A DNA stretch of 64,000 nucleotides from Fusarium oxysporum f. sp. lycopersici 4287 (taxonomy: Eukaryota > Ascomycota > Sordariomycetes > Hypocreales > Nectriaceae). Positions 15,591 through 28,055 of the stretch are shown here, one piece after another. The DNA lies in the NCBI RefSeq assembly GCF_000149955.1, contig NC_030986.1:1251148-1315147 (forward strand). Direction: 5' to 3'. The position numbers and the translations under genes were made by a program. Numbering within the stretch: the stretch's first letter is position 1; each line of letters opens with the position of its first letter. The notes beneath the pieces were generated by a model. The model saw only the letters and a list, made by a program, of their open reading frames with translations. It ran no database searches and was not told the origin of the DNA.

Positions 15591-15630
15591 ACAACTGCCT
15601 ACAACTGCCTACAACTGTCTACAACTGCCG
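15591..15630. repeat. Four-copy 10 bp tandem repeat
   Basis: ACAACTGCCT is repeated four times in direct orientation; the third copy has TGTCT and the last diverges at its end. No coding frame uses it. Confidence 0.85.
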
Positions 15631-17154
15631 TTCTACGATTGACGCGAGTGTACTAAAGGCAGTCTCGGCAGTGCATTACACGATGATCTCTTTTAAGCCC
15701 TACCGTTGAAACACCACACGTGGCTCTCAGGACCGGGAAATGAAGGGTCCAATCGGCAACATCGGGACACGGTATCCATATCGTTTCATTCCATGCAGGA
15801 CCGGACTGACCTTATCGTGGATCTATCAGTACGCTGGTCCATCACAACAGACAGCCCGAGTCATTCAAGCGTTTGATATTACGCTAAGCCGCGGACTTTG
15901 GAGCATATTTACACCATTTTGGGTCTGGAATAACGCACGAACATGTCCCTTGAGGTGAACGGCACCAGGATTGCAGTGTGTTTGACACTGGAACAAACCG
16001 AGGCACGGAGCGGACCGCAGGATAACTGTCACCACCCGACTCGCTGCCGATGGAGCGACCCTCTTTAGGATATGACAATGAAAAAAAGAGGAGCGACGGA
16101 TGTATCAAGATCCTTGGATGAAATTTATGTGATGCCGCCGGCATCTGCATGGCGCAGGCGTGGGACCAGTTCAAATACCGCGGCGACGGCGGTAAATCAT
16201 CAACCTGCTGGTGCTGATCAACTTCCAAGCAAGCGAATGGGTGCTTGTCAACACTTGTATCGACATTATATCCATATAATGCTTGCAAATAGAGTGTACT
16301 TGCCCTGCAGTGGCATGGTATCACATTGAAGGGGAAAGGAAACAGGGTTGCGTTAATATCCATCATATGCCTCAAACAATACGAAGAGGAGTGAAGGCTT
16401 ACAAAATTTCCAACCTTCGGCGACCTCGCTCTTAGCGCGGCAACGCACTGTCTGTTCGCTGTCGCCCTAAATGGATCTCTGTTTTGGCGTGACATGGCAG
16501 CTGGGTTGCTGCTGATCGTTTGATCCCGATGAGATGAGCAATCGGCCGAGTCGAGCTCACAGACATTTGCCCCTGACACTTGTGGGGAGCGGAAAACATC
16601 AAGCAGAGCAGAACCTGAGAACATCCAGGTAGAGCTCACGCCCTCTACCCTTGCAAGCGAAACTTGTGCTAGGTGTGGCGAGTCATGAACTCACACCATT
16701 TCTTCGAGTTCATAATGTTGATATCCCCACTAAAGCTTCGTTTCTTCGACGATGTGTATACTTGTTCGAGATCTAGGGTGGTTTCAGTGGTTCGCAGCTC
16801 CTCAGACCGGAACGTCCAGTGTTCCGTTGTCGATCTGCCAAGTGCCTCGAGGTCTTCGACTTCAGAATCGCATGTTTGAAACAAGGAAGAACGGAAACAA
16901 TTGAGTTTGCCAACCGCATCACAGTAGTGTGAACGGTAAACTCAGTTGACGATTGCTTCTGCCGTTCGCTACTGTAGTTGGGTCAAGGCTGACAGATATC
17001 CTGCAGGGGACTCAAACATGTACAGATACAGAGAATGATTCAGGTTCAGGATGTCTTTTCCCTGGCACGTTGGCGGGTACTGTACCAGGGAATATTCAGT
17101 CACGTCATTAAATTCCTTGTCGAACTACCCTAAAGAACAATTTAATATCATGCC

Positions 17155-17169
17155 GTGAGTCAATACGCA
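17155..17169. repeat. Target-site duplication, left copy
   Basis: GTGAGTCAATACGCA, identical to 17821-17835. The two copies flank the insertion at 17170-17820. Confidence 0.75.
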
Positions 17170-17820
17170 ACTCTCCCCTGTAAAAATTCTTTCTTGGCAC
17201 GCACTGTTAGTGCCGTGTTAGGAGCGGGATTTTCTGCAGGCCACGCGACCACACAAAACTGCGGGGATGCTATCGGCTCCCTAACAGCAGTTTTCAGAGA
17301 AGGAATTTTGGAGAGTTCGCCTTCTCTGACAACACCTTTGTCGGATCTAATGGCGGCACCTCAGAACCAGAACGCCTTAGATATCGGAGGACGATGCCCA
17401 TGGCATCGGTAGCGACATCCTCCCGATCAACGACGCCGATTGCGATGGGTTTTTCTCCTTTGAAGGCAAGCCGCACCGTCGGCCTCTGATTCCTTCCCGA
17501 GGTTTTTCCCTGCCGCCGCGACAGTCGACTACGAGCTACAACTTGGTTACTGGAGATTGTGGACTGCGTCGGCAGATGTAGTGATGCGCGAGAGAATTCT
17601 GGTCGGTGGAAAAAGTTCGACAATAGATTGCCCCCGAACCCGCTGACGGGTGACGGGCTTGAGAAATACAGCACCTTTTGTGCCATTGGTATGCTGGATG
17701 GTGAAGGAAGCGGGGTTTCCCTGTACCTAGCTAGCTCAGCACGTCTTTTGCTCCAGTAGGAGATCTGGCTTCGTTACAGCCACCCAGACGAAAAATATAC
17801 AAACAAACAAACAAACAAAC
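17170..17820 (+). mobile_element. Non-LTR retroposon-like insertion (truncated LINE or SINE), ~650 bp
   Basis: The segment is bounded by perfect 15 bp direct repeats and ends, just before the right repeat, in a pure (AAAC)5 tail. A variable-length target duplication plus a short 3' simple-repeat tail is the signature of target-primed reverse transcription; terminal inverted repeats and LTRs are absent. Orientation (+) follows from the tail. I see no reverse-transcriptase motif, nor a clear pol III A box and B box near the left end, so I cannot decide between a 5'-truncated LINE and a SINE. The perfect duplication and uninterrupted tail suggest a fairly recent event. Confidence 0.65.
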
Positions 17821-17835
17821 GTGAGTCAATACGCA
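17821..17835. repeat. Target-site duplication, right copy
   Basis: GTGAGTCAATACGCA, matching 17155-17169, placed immediately after the (AAAC)5 tail. Confidence 0.75.
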
Positions 17836-20796
17836 GCAAGACCCTCATGACCAACCGGCACGGATGAGTTGGCACAGATGTGGACCATAACGGAAAGAAA
17901 CAGACGCTGTTGCTACAAGGAAGCAATACAGCGGCACAAGGAAAAGCAAGTTTTCAACAAGTTCCTCCAGCACAATCGTCGAGTCCCTTGCAGTGAGGCA
18001 TATCAAATGAGGGGCCTTGGACGGCACAACTCTCATCAGAAATGGGGTATTCATTCAACTTCCAATTTGCACGATGATCAATTGATCGAGAATCTTGCGC
18101 CAAGGCTCGCCCGACCTGCACTGCTTTTTGCACATTGTTGCCTGAACAGGCCTTGTTACCAAGTGTCATTTCGAATCCCCACACGATATTGATATAAGCA
18201 GGGTTGCAGATTTGCAGCCCCAGCCCAGCCTCGCTCAGTTCAACTTGGTCTATCGCTTGACTCTTGATAATTGACTGGGCTTCGAACCTGGCAGAACGGA
18301 GTATGCTCACAGTCTTTCAACGACATGACTCGATAAAAACAATTGCGTGCCGTTCCACGAGTCCACAATTATTGCACCTGACCATTCACTATTGTTCTTC
18401 TGACGGACTCACTCCTTGTTCCCGCCGAAATGTGACATATGACAGAAAGCTAGCTGTCTAGGGACCCCCGGATCTCAGCAACATATCACAAAACGTCACC
18501 CCGACATGGGTGGCTTAATACGAGAATCTCAGAACGTACAGTACGTGAACAGAAACAATGGCGACAGGGGAAAAGGCAACGTCTATCTTGTCTGGTTCAA
18601 TGGATTAACACTTATTGGGGGGTTAGGCGCCTTTTCCCGCCCTGTACCACACGCCCGCCATACTCTCGAGGTTGCAGCAATCCCCTCAACGTGCATAAAA
18701 TCCTGGACGCGGATCTTCTCAGTTGGAGAAGTCCATACTCTGCGTTACATCGAAGAGGGGGCTAAGCGGCTCGGGGTTAGCCCTTGCCATGGTAGCTATA
18801 CCGGTGCCTACAATGATGCCCTGTTCTATCTGCTCTACGACGTCGCGTTCGCCTCGCCATCTTTCCATCCCCTGAATAATAGTCGGTATATGGTCAACCA
18901 TACAGAGTATTGGTGCCTGCATGCCTCTATATTGACTATATTGACCGTAATATTATCCTCTGCGAACTAGGGATTTCCTTGTCTATCAGGCCTCCTAGGT
19001 TCATACCCAGATTCCTATGCGGAACCGCAATATAAAATTCGCTAAAACAAATTGCTGGAGCTGCTTTCGTCCTGACTAGGAGATGGAAACGAATCGGTGA
19101 GCTCTCCTTTGGTTACTCGTGATCCCTTATCCTTCTTGCGCTTCCCAAGGGTGTTGATCAGGTGTGAGGGACTTGTGTCTTCTCAACTGACCGCGTGGTT
19201 ACCTGAACCAAGCATGAGTTGTCGATTATGATATTCCACCACGAATCCTTCTGGGTCACATCGCGAGCTCTCTAGCTCCTATATTCAGCTGCCAATTGAC
19301 CAGCTAAACCCACTAAAGGACGATCATGCCGCAATCTCACCGTTTGACAGCTTGACTCGTCACCAACAACGCGCAACTTTCCCGGTTTCCTGTCAACCCT
19401 GTTTTTCTTTTCCCTTGAAACTATCGGTAGTTGAGGAGGCGGACGCAACCAATCTAACGGGCTGTTTGAAGATCAACGGCATATCCAGTTCGAACTTGTT
19501 CGCTTAATTTGGACCAAAGCCTCCAGCTCAAGACATCGATCTATCGAATTTCGATGTAATAAATCTTGGAAACGGTGAGATAGGCTGGCACTTTTGATAA
19601 CTCTTTAGACTGAGACATGCTCTAAACCTTACTACAGGTTCTAGTGTCGAGTAAGTCGTCAAGTCACCTTCCTTTCTACCCTTGCTGGCCCAGAACTCCA
19701 GCAGAGCCCTTGGCGTATCTCGACGTTTAGTTGGTCCAAGTTGAAGTAACAGGCTACTACTGATTGAGTAAGTGAGTCGAAGATGCCTGTACTCTGTCAC
19801 TCTCACCCTATTCTGCAATGCACCATGATCAGCCATCACACGCTATTCGGATGAGAGCGAACCCTACAGTGTGCCAGGATCAGGCAGATCTTGAGACATG
19901 TCTTTTGCGTGTCGAATCCCGCCGGCTCCGAAGCAATACTTCACTGGATAACGCTTGTCGTTCACGTAACGGTTACGGGCTTGAGGAAGGGCATGAAACA
20001 AAACTATACCAAACGAGAATGCCGCTTCCCATTCCGGGCACGACATACATATTGCACAGGAGGCCATCTCCTCTCTCATGCATGAGAATCCAGCACGAAC
20101 AGGAACATGCGTGAATGACTACCTAGGCCTAGAACAGCCGGTTGACTATTTCCGCCTCATCTTCGTCCTCGTTCTTCCCCCTGTATGAGAACAAAACATG
20201 GGCCCTGGTACAGGAACCTTGAAGATCAGCACGGCAACTATGTAGAGTTTGCACCCTAGCCACTGTAACCTTCTCCAAACCATGCGGCGTGGCTGTAGGT
20301 CTGATTTCCGCGGCGCGAGATAGGATGGAATACGTGATAGCAGCGATAGGCAGGCTTATGAGACATGGCTTTATGTCAGTAACTGCAGACTCGTACGACT
20401 TGCAGTTTGGCTGCACCCACGAGTCCTTCTTATCTTAAGAGAAGCGAAGTGATGGGCTGGGGGTGTTTGAGCTGTTGTGATCACAATACCACCCACACTG
20501 CATAGGCGGCAGTTACACATTGATTACTCTTTTACGTCAAAACTTGGTCAATACCTGTTAACCAAACATGACTCTTATTCATGGACGAATGGTAGGCATC
20601 AAATGTCATCTCGAAACGATGATAGGGGTATTACTCGTGGCCATAGTGTCATAGAGATGCCATTTGCGAGCTCACTCCCGAAAAGGGTTGAGCGAATCTA
20701 TCTGTCTTTCTGTGGGAGCCAACTGTTGAAGGCCGTGTTCGTCTCACTTCTTTCTATCTATCCATCTAGCAGCGCTTACTCTCGGTTCTGTTGTCC

Positions 20797-23700
20797 TCAA
20801 GGGCCGCCACCATTGATCGTCAACTCGTCCAACTTCTCCTTGAGCTCGTGATCCGGCTTCAGGGTACCATTTGTTCCATTCTCGCCGTTGACGGGCTCAG
20901 TGGGCGTTTCCCCGCTTGTCAACCCCTTTCTGATGGCAAGGACACTGTCGACGATGACTGCATCGATGCCTTGCTTGACTTGACGCTGCAATGACGGTTA
21001 GCAAAATCGACATACATCTTTCTGTGTGTGCTTAGACTTACCCGAACCATCTCAGGATCGTTATTTAATGTGCCGTAGCTGAAGCAGACGATTCCGTTCT
21101 CTTTGACGATCTTGATGAGGCGAGGGCTGTTGACGAAAGGCTCTGCGGCAGCAACAATACCCAACAGGTTCCAGCGTCTCGCGAATCGAATGGCCTCCTG
21201 TAAGGATGATGCGCGTATATCACAGACTTCACAGCAGCCTGCGTCTGTCAAGAAAAGGATGGGGATGGAAGGCTGCTTATAACTTAGACAAAGGCAGATG
21301 TCGGGGTTGAAAGAGCTGAAGATGATGTGACGTTCTCCAGCAAGGTCGTAGACCTTGGAGAGTACTGTGTCGCAGAATGAGTTGAGCTCTACTGCATACG
21401 TGTCCATCTCATGCTCTTCACTCTCGTGAAGCATAGGGTACTTCATCTCGATATTGAAGCCAGTTTCTTGAGGAAGTTCTCGGAAGAGCTCCTCAAGAGT
21501 GGCGAAAGGAGCTTGAATAAAGTTTCCTCTCGTGTTGCCCTTGAAGCCCTTATCCTTGAAGTCCTTTGTGTGTTTCATGCGTTCATCCAACTCATCAGGT
21601 CCACTGCCAGCGAACCCCATAGATTGCGAGCGTTTTGGTGTTAGGCTGTTGCTACGAGCCCGGAAATCACCTGGCTCGCCCGTGGGTGCAGGCTTCTTTC
21701 TTGATTGTTGCTTGGAATCTCGATTCTTGTCGGGGTTGATGTGCAAGAATTGCTCCAGTGTCAAGGTATGGACTGGTGCATCAATACCTGTCTCACTGAC
21801 GAGGAAGTCGTGATAGATGACCGGAACATGGTCCTTGGTCAGTTGAACATCAAACTCGACATATTGAGCTCCAAGATTAGCCGCAGCAATGAAGGACGGC
21901 AGAGTATTCTCTCCCAGCTGGAGAGACCTGTTACTTGTCAAGTTCTTGCCGAGTCCGCGGTGACCAATCACCATGGTTGACTCCAGCTTCTTCCAGTACG
22001 TCTGTCTCGATGTGATTTCCATATTGGGGTGGTGGAAAGGGGTGATGACCAAGAAGTTGAAGTTGACGGTTCCAATAACATCGAAGCTGCTTGACATGAT
22101 GGGAACACAAACATCTCCCTGCAGGTTCATGCGGCTGGATCCCAGTGATTGTCTGACAGAAGACAAGAGCGCCACGGCGCGCCCAACCTTGTGCTTGTCG
22201 TTGCCCGAGTAAGTCGGGACGATATCGAAAAGGAGCTTCACCTTGCCCGCATCTGTTGTCGTGAAAACGACAGGTTCAGTGGCAATGCTGTCATGCACCG
22301 GGAGATCGATGATGGTGGGCTCACCACTGGCACCAGTAGCAGATACAACGATCGATAGAGCGGTGTCAAGTTGTGTGTTATGAGCTTCGGTAAGTGGAAC
22401 ACGATCCAAACTGACCGGTTCAATGTTCTTTCGCATGTCCATCGATCCCAGACTGACAAGTACAAGGCTCTCATTGGTCAAGTATCGATGACCGAAGCTC
22501 TTGATAGCAGCATCAGGAGCACGCGAGCCATTGTTGATTCCGTTACCATTCGAGCGACGTTCGCCGATAGATGACATGTCCGAGGGAGTTGGCTGCAATG
22601 TGTCGACAGGTCGGGTTGGGGGCGATTCGATCTCAACATCGTTGGTCTCGAGCAGTCGCGCAATGTCCATATGACCTCTCAGCGCAGCATGCTCTCTCGC
22701 CGTCCAGCCTGATGAATCAAGGCGGGTGATGTCCGCTCCAGCTTCTACCAGAAGTTCTGCAACGTTGTACTTGCCATCCACAGCGGCAACATGAAGAGGA
22801 GTCCATGAGTAGGTGCTCTCTGTAGCTTCGAGATCCGCCTTTTGATCCGCAGTTCCTTTCAGGATAATCCGAGCACACTCTTCATGCCCGAATCTAGCTG
22901 CGACGTGAAGAGCAGTCTCGTCTGTCTTGTCCCTCCAGTTAATATCAACGCCGGCATCAATCAGAAGCTGTACGATAACACTGTAGTTGGACTTGGTAGC
23001 GATGGCTAGCACAGCACCCGATTTGGAGATAGACTTTCGAATTTCGGCTTTGTACGGGCTGCTTCCCTCCCAATTCTCGCCCTGCAGCAGAGCTTGAGTG
23101 GTCAATGGATGGCCCCCAACAACGCTGAGATGGAGGGGTGCATAGCCATCGTTATCCTGCCACTCAGGTGTATCAATTCCATCCTTGACGTGGAATTGGT
23201 CCCATTGCTGCATCTTGGACATAATGATTTGACACACGACCACAATGCCAAACTGAGCTGCGTAATGGAGCGGCATGCGCCCGAAGGAGTCACGGCTCTT
23301 GAGCGCAACCCTCTGCTCTGGTCGCAGTTGCTCAAGCAAAAAGATAAATAGTTGGACAGCCTCGTCATCCTTGGTCAAAAGTAGAGACTCCTTCTGGTTC
23401 AGTGACTTGGGCGCCTTAGATGTTGCCAGACCAGGCTCGAGGTGCTTGTTACTGAATTGTGACCCTGCAGGGACGGGTCGAGATTTTGAGTCCTGCTCTC
23501 CTTCGGGAACAGATTTTGTCCGGCCAATATGAATCACCAGACGATGAATACAGTTACGAGCGTTGATATCATCTGGCTCGTCCAGACTTTTGAGGTTGCT
23601 TAGCAGAAACGCCAGGCATGTTTTCGAACGCGAGGAAATAGATCGCTGTAAGAGACCCAGCATTAGCGGCTGGGCGCCTTCTTCGATGACATTGCTCGTT

Positions 23701-24500
23701 TTGAGGCCAGCCTCGAGGGCAGGAACATCGTCGTTGCGTACAGCCTGGTCAAGGGCATCGAGCTGAGCTTGAGGCAGGCTCAGCATACCCTTAGCTGAAG
23801 CACGACCCAGGGAGCGAGTCGAGTGCTCAGACATTGTGTCATCGAAAGTCTGGGCTTCCGACAGCACAGACATCCACTTGTTAATCTCATCGAGAAGTCT
23901 TGTTGTGTTTGCTTGTTTGGCGAAGGGCTTAACCTTGACCTTGGTATCAATATAAGGACCCTGTGTGACAAGGTCCGGAACCTTCTTGTCGAGCTTCTTT
24001 GTGATCTTGACGAAGCCCTTGTGGTTAATCTCACCAAACCATTGCAAATTTCTGAACTGACTTCTCAGCTCAAGCAGAGCTCCCATAACTTCCTCCACTT
24101 CATCCTGATCCAGGGTAGCGACTACATCGACGGTTCGTCCATATCGGTTCTGGAGGAGGTTCAGACGGCGACAAAATTCTGCGTATTTCTTGTTGTAGAA
24201 AAAGTCGACATCTTCGAGGTTTCGATCAAGCGCGAAAAAGAATTCTGCATCGAGGGTTAGGGGAGAGGCTCAGTGTGCGACACCAAGAGTCGTCAAAGCC
24301 GCCCACCTGCAGGATCCACCTTTTCTCCATTCCTTGCTTTCTCTGCTGCTGCTTTTACAAGCTTCTTGAGGCCCTTGTAGTTGATATACGAGCCCGCCCA
24401 CTCGGGGACCTGGTTGCGCGGTAGGCTAGAGAGAGCAGTGAGTCGGTTGTGTTAAGAAAAGCGCATATTGCATGAGTACTCACTTTCTTCCGAATTTCAT
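20797..24500 (-). CDS. GDE1: SPX-ankyrin-GDPD glycerophosphodiester phosphodiesterase
   Basis: Cytosolic hydrolase releasing glycerol-3-phosphate from glycerophosphodiesters such as glycerophosphocholine, tied to phosphate sensing through the SPX domain. Exons: 24500-24484, 24425-24307, 24244-21042 and 20985-20797, giving 1175 residues. SPX begins at the very N-terminus (MKFGRNLPRNQVPEWAGSYI) and includes the conserved NYKGLKKLVK helix. Ankyrin repeats lie around 360-580 (for example GRMPLHYAAQFG, ETALHVAARFGH, TPLHVAAVDGKYNVAELL). A beta-rich linker follows. The GDPD domain starts near 802 with VIGHRGLGKN, then ENTLPSF, EFDVQLTKD and HDF, the metal-binding and catalytic residues. The 17-base first exon is easily missed by gene finders, but without it the SPX domain loses its start. 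The domain order matches yeast Gde1. Confidence 0.95.
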
Positions 24501-25862
24501 GCTGCGTAGATCGCTAATCGGAGTAACAAAGAAGATAAGAAAAATCGATCGGGAAGTAACGCGACCGTAGCGCGGAAAGGTTGTGTTGGTGTAGAAGAGC
24601 TTGCTTTCACAGCACACCGCGTTTCGACAATTTATAGTTGTCCAACACAGGAAGCTTCTTGTCGCCAGGCGCAATCACAGAAACCGTGTCAACAACCAAG
24701 CTGATAACCGTTTTTTTTCCTTTTGTCTTTCCCGGTCAAATGCAACACAAATGCTTATCCTCGCAGGCCAGTGACGTCAAAGTAAGTTGCGCGCGGTGCA
24801 CAATCACGAGTAACCAGTGCCTTGACCAAGAGGTGACAGAGCAAGTGACGTATAACTCATGGGAACCTCTTCGAGACACCAAGAGGGTATGACAAAGATG
24901 TAGAAAAAGAGGAAGAAGGAAAAAGAGAGGAATGACGAAGCTACTGGAGATATGCGATGGAGAAATGACTGGGACTGACCGGATCCTATTCTCACTCGCT
25001 CGCTCACACAAGCAGAATCTTAAGAACAAAGCCTAGAAACAAAAAAAGAACAAGGCCAAACTGATTCTTGAAACAACATTCGTCGATCCGATAGATGATG
25101 GATCCCATGGATTTGATGTGATCCATCCAATGTGGGGAAAAAGGTACCTGCTTGTCGCACTGACATTTTGGGGTAGCTCAAAGTACCGCCTCGTACTTGC
25201 TCTGCTGTACCTGGGCTGTACCAAGCTGCACCAGGACCCCTAAGAAAATGGAGTCGAGCCTGCCAATCCAATTGGCCCCGTGGACCCCTTACGGCCTCGT
25301 GACTGGACGGCACGATTCAGGGCGCACCCACTGAAGAGGTCGCATCGTGACCCCTTGGAACCTGTCAAGTTCCAGGGACGGACAATGCGGCTGGAGTTTT
25401 TGATAAATACAGTGTCAGCTGACGAGGAAACTTACTATAGATTGCAGTTAAGGTTGCAGACCGCCATTGTTGGCTGGGCTCCTTTCTCAAAAAGTGTTAG
25501 ATACTGGGCTACAAACACCAATTGTCAACTCATGACCAGGGGATTGCCCACGATGACGAACGGAAACGCTTAGTGGCGGCGCTCTTGGCTGCACACTCAC
25601 GCATTAAACTCAGGCGTGGCCGAGGTCACTGTTACAATACCAAGCTTATGATAAGACGACATGCTACCTGTTTAACTACTGGGAATGATAAGCTTCTTCA
25701 AAAAGTATGTCATGCTGATAAAGTCATGGTACGTTTATAATTCATGTTTCTATGCTGATGCAGGTTCTAATATGCTGGCGCCATACGATGCAACACACAA
25801 GAGGAATGCATGTAAGTGAGACGATCAAAAGTATGTTACATGCGGCTCATCGCTTTCAATTC
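24501..25862. other. Intergenic, GDE1 promoter and PPR-gene 3' flank
   Basis: About 1.36 kb with no supported gene. It has a purine-rich tract near 24895-24940 and several T-rich stretches, as in promoters of this genome. Open frames are short and unrelated to known proteins. Confidence 0.5.
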
Positions 25863-28055
25863 CTAACCAAAACTCGCCCTCTGCAAATATCCCACTTGCT
25901 GCTCTGTCACAGGCCATGCCGTTAGCCGCATTGGCCTTGCTCTCAAAGTGCGCTCTGCTGCATTTGCATTCATCCGCTTAACCGTTGTCGCCTTGTGAGC
26001 CGAGATCATATCCAGCCCCTCATCTCGTAAAAACCTCCCGGCTTCTGCCTTGCCTTGCTCCTCTGGTGTATCTCGCCTTAATTCTTGCACCTCCTCATTG
26101 ATATTGCCGCTCTCAGCGCGGCTATTATTCGAACCTTGAAAGGACTTGCATTCCGTAATACCTCTCTCCACTCGTTCTGAAAGAGGAAGCTGTGACATAA
26201 CTTCCATGATCTCCCCATCCAACTCCACTGTTTGATCCGCCGCGGCGTTTCCAATGTGGAAGGCCATTGACATACGGAACTCAGGTGAAAATTCAGGATA
26301 GAGTAGTTTGCTCTCGATGGAGCGTGTCGTCTTTCCAACCAAGTCTTGTTCTTTCCAAAGCGCTTCGATCTGGAGTAGCCTTCTTTTTGAAGCGCTGACA
26401 GGGTCTGAAGCCGAATCCCGAGTCTGTGCACTTGACCCTTGCATATCGATTTGAGATGTCAAGTCTGCGCTTGCCAGATCACTCAGGAACTTGTAGAAAT
26501 CGTAACGTGATATAGACAAATTGTCGAGAGTCGATGTGGGCACTTCGCCGCTTGCATCTCGAAGACCAGCGAGGTCGAGAAGAACCCGCACCCGGCTGAT
26601 CAGGTAAGAAGTGTCTTGATCCCTCCCGAGAAGCATCGAAGGCCATGTAATTGAACAGTCAGTGAAACCTTGGATGAGGCGCACAGCAGATCTCCAGTCA
26701 AGAGCCACAATACACTCATCAAACAACTGCCTGATCACATGCGTGCTGAGCACAACCTTGGCCTTCATGCACGTCACGAAAAACTCAGCAGCCTGATCAA
26801 AGAGCTTCATGTGTAAAAGGCCTTGAATGGCAGCCTCAATGAGAGGCTTGTCCAATGGCGCATGCTCCCAGAAATAGTCGCCCGTCTGGGTCCATGTCTG
26901 AACCTTGTAGCTCTTGCGCCTTTCGTCAACTGCTCCATCATACGTTTCATCCGCCAGTCTTCGTCTCAGTTTGGCGCCTGTCTCGCCATCGAGACCAGCG
27001 AGACTTGCAAGACTGCGCAAGAAGCGACCATGGTTGCCTGAATTTTTGTAGTGATTCAAGATGGCAACAAACGTTGATGGGGTTGGTCTTAGTCGGCGGT
27101 AGTAGTAGAAGGAGTTGACTACTGGCTCTGATAGATACTTGTAGCCATGCTTATCGAAAGCAACGATCAACGTGTTGTACGTGTGCATATCGGCTGGATA
27201 TGCAGATACAAGCAGGTTGTAACACACTCTACCCACCTTCTCCTTGAGGCTCAGCGTTGACCCAACGACTTTGCGAAGATCAGAGTTCAGATCGACCCGG
27301 TTCTTTATCACCCTCTCAGGATCATTCTCCACGAGATATCTGAAAGAAGTCTTGTCATTTGCCAGCTGCATGGCCTCGTCGAAGCTGGGGCTCGGCAAAT
27401 TGGACTTGTCATGGGCATTGGCACGTTTGAGTAATTGTTGAACGAGATGGCTGAGCGTGCGTCCGGCGTTATGGAGTTGTTTGGTATTTAACGGGGTTCT
27501 TTGACGGATGCCAACATCTGTTTCTTCGCGCATGATGACTTGCTCAAGGCGATCGTAGTCCGTACGCCTAAGAGCATCCATCGTTGCTTGGTCGGGGCAC
27601 TCGTACTCCTCGGTATGTACTCGGTTCAAGAACTCATCGATTCGGATGGTAGCAGGGTTGTAAATCTCCTTCATATATGGTCGGTTTGTGTATAGACTCT
27701 TGATGGCCCCCCATAATTGATCCATCTGGTGTAGAGTCACTTCGTTCTGGGCGGAGTCAATGCCATTCGTCGTCTGGCTCGCTTCGAGGTTCCGGAGTTG
27801 CAGCTGTGCCAATTCACGCCTTGTCTCCTCCAATTGCCGGTCCAATTCCTGCCTTCGGTCCTCCTTCCGTACGGCATCGACAATGGCGGCAGTCGCAAAC
27901 ATGGAGCTGTAGCATGCTGTGAAGATATCGGCAAAGGTGACTTTTCGTGGTCGAGCCGCGGTTGTCACTCGGCGGCCGAGAGAGCTCACGACGGATTCGC
28001 AGGCGCGACATCCGCAGCGGTGAACCTGGCCGGCCCTCGACCACAAAGCCTGCAT
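25863..28055 (-). CDS. Mitochondrial pentatricopeptide-repeat-like protein
   Basis: A single exon of 730 residues. The Arg/Cys/Ser-rich N-terminus (MQALWSRAGQVHRCGCRACE, then RRVTTAARPRK) looks like a mitochondrial presequence. After a coiled-coil stretch (KEDRRQELDRQLEETRRELA) come helical-hairpin repeats typical of PPR proteins, for example YNTLIVAFDKHGYKYLSE and TPSTFVAILNHYKNSGNHG, and later LIEAAIQGLLHMKLFDQAAEF. Such proteins usually bind organelle RNA for stability, processing or translation; the target is not evident. It is divergently arranged with the CXXC zinc-binding gene 330 bp away. The specific ortholog is unclear. Confidence 0.8.
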   Translation of the reverse strand: MQALWSRAGQVHRCGCRACESVVSSLGRRVTTAARPRKVTFADIFTACYSSMFATAAIVDAVRKEDRRQELDRQLEETRRELAQLQLRNLEASQTTNGIDSAQNEVTLHQMDQLWGAIKSLYTNRPYMKEIYNPATIRIDEFLNRVHTEEYECPDQATMDALRRTDYDRLEQVIMREETDVGIRQRTPLNTKQLHNAGRTLSHLVQQLLKRANAHDKSNLPSPSFDEAMQLANDKTSFRYLVENDPERVIKNRVDLNSDLRKVVGSTLSLKEKVGRVCYNLLVSAYPADMHTYNTLIVAFDKHGYKYLSEPVVNSFYYYRRLRPTPSTFVAILNHYKNSGNHGRFLRSLASLAGLDGETGAKLRRRLADETYDGAVDERRKSYKVQTWTQTGDYFWEHAPLDKPLIEAAIQGLLHMKLFDQAAEFFVTCMKAKVVLSTHVIRQLFDECIVALDWRSAVRLIQGFTDCSITWPSMLLGRDQDTSYLISRVRVLLDLAGLRDASGEVPTSTLDNLSISRYDFYKFLSDLASADLTSQIDMQGSSAQTRDSASDPVSASKRRLLQIEALWKEQDLVGKTTRSIESKLLYPEFSPEFRMSMAFHIGNAAADQTVELDGEIMEVMSQLPLSERVERGITECKSFQGSNNSRAESGNINEEVQELRRDTPEEQGKAEAGRFLRDEGLDMISAHKATTVKRMNANAAERTLRARPMRLTAWPVTEQQVGYLQRASFG

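Larger units (their letters stand above)
6723..20796. other. 14 kb gene-poor region upstream of the zinc-finger gene
   Basis: No frame longer than about 250 codons occurs and none resembles a known protein; the open frames have no consistent strand, codon bias or splice structure. Base composition is near 50 percent GC, so this is not an AT-rich, RIP-degraded block. It contains a hexamer repeat (9615-9646), a four-copy 10 bp tandem repeat (15591-15630) and a retroposon-like insertion (17170-17820). The left end must hold the promoter and leader of the zinc-finger gene; the right end holds the 3' UTR of GDE1. A non-coding RNA or a gene of very short exons could be missed by eye. Confidence 0.5.

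Noticed and set aside
15884..16639. 251-codon open frame on the minus strand
   Set aside because: The first codon is GTG, composition is Ser/Cys/His-heavy like random sequence, there is no family resemblance, and antisense frames are open over part of it.
18270..18300. TTCGAACC motif resembling a tRNA T-arm
   Set aside because: The flanking bases do not pair into a T-stem and no acceptor or anticodon arm can be formed; similar motifs elsewhere in the window also failed.
18506..18970. 154-codon ATG frame on the plus strand
   Set aside because: No recognisable domain or codon bias; it lies in the gene-poor block with an overlapping open frame on the other strand.
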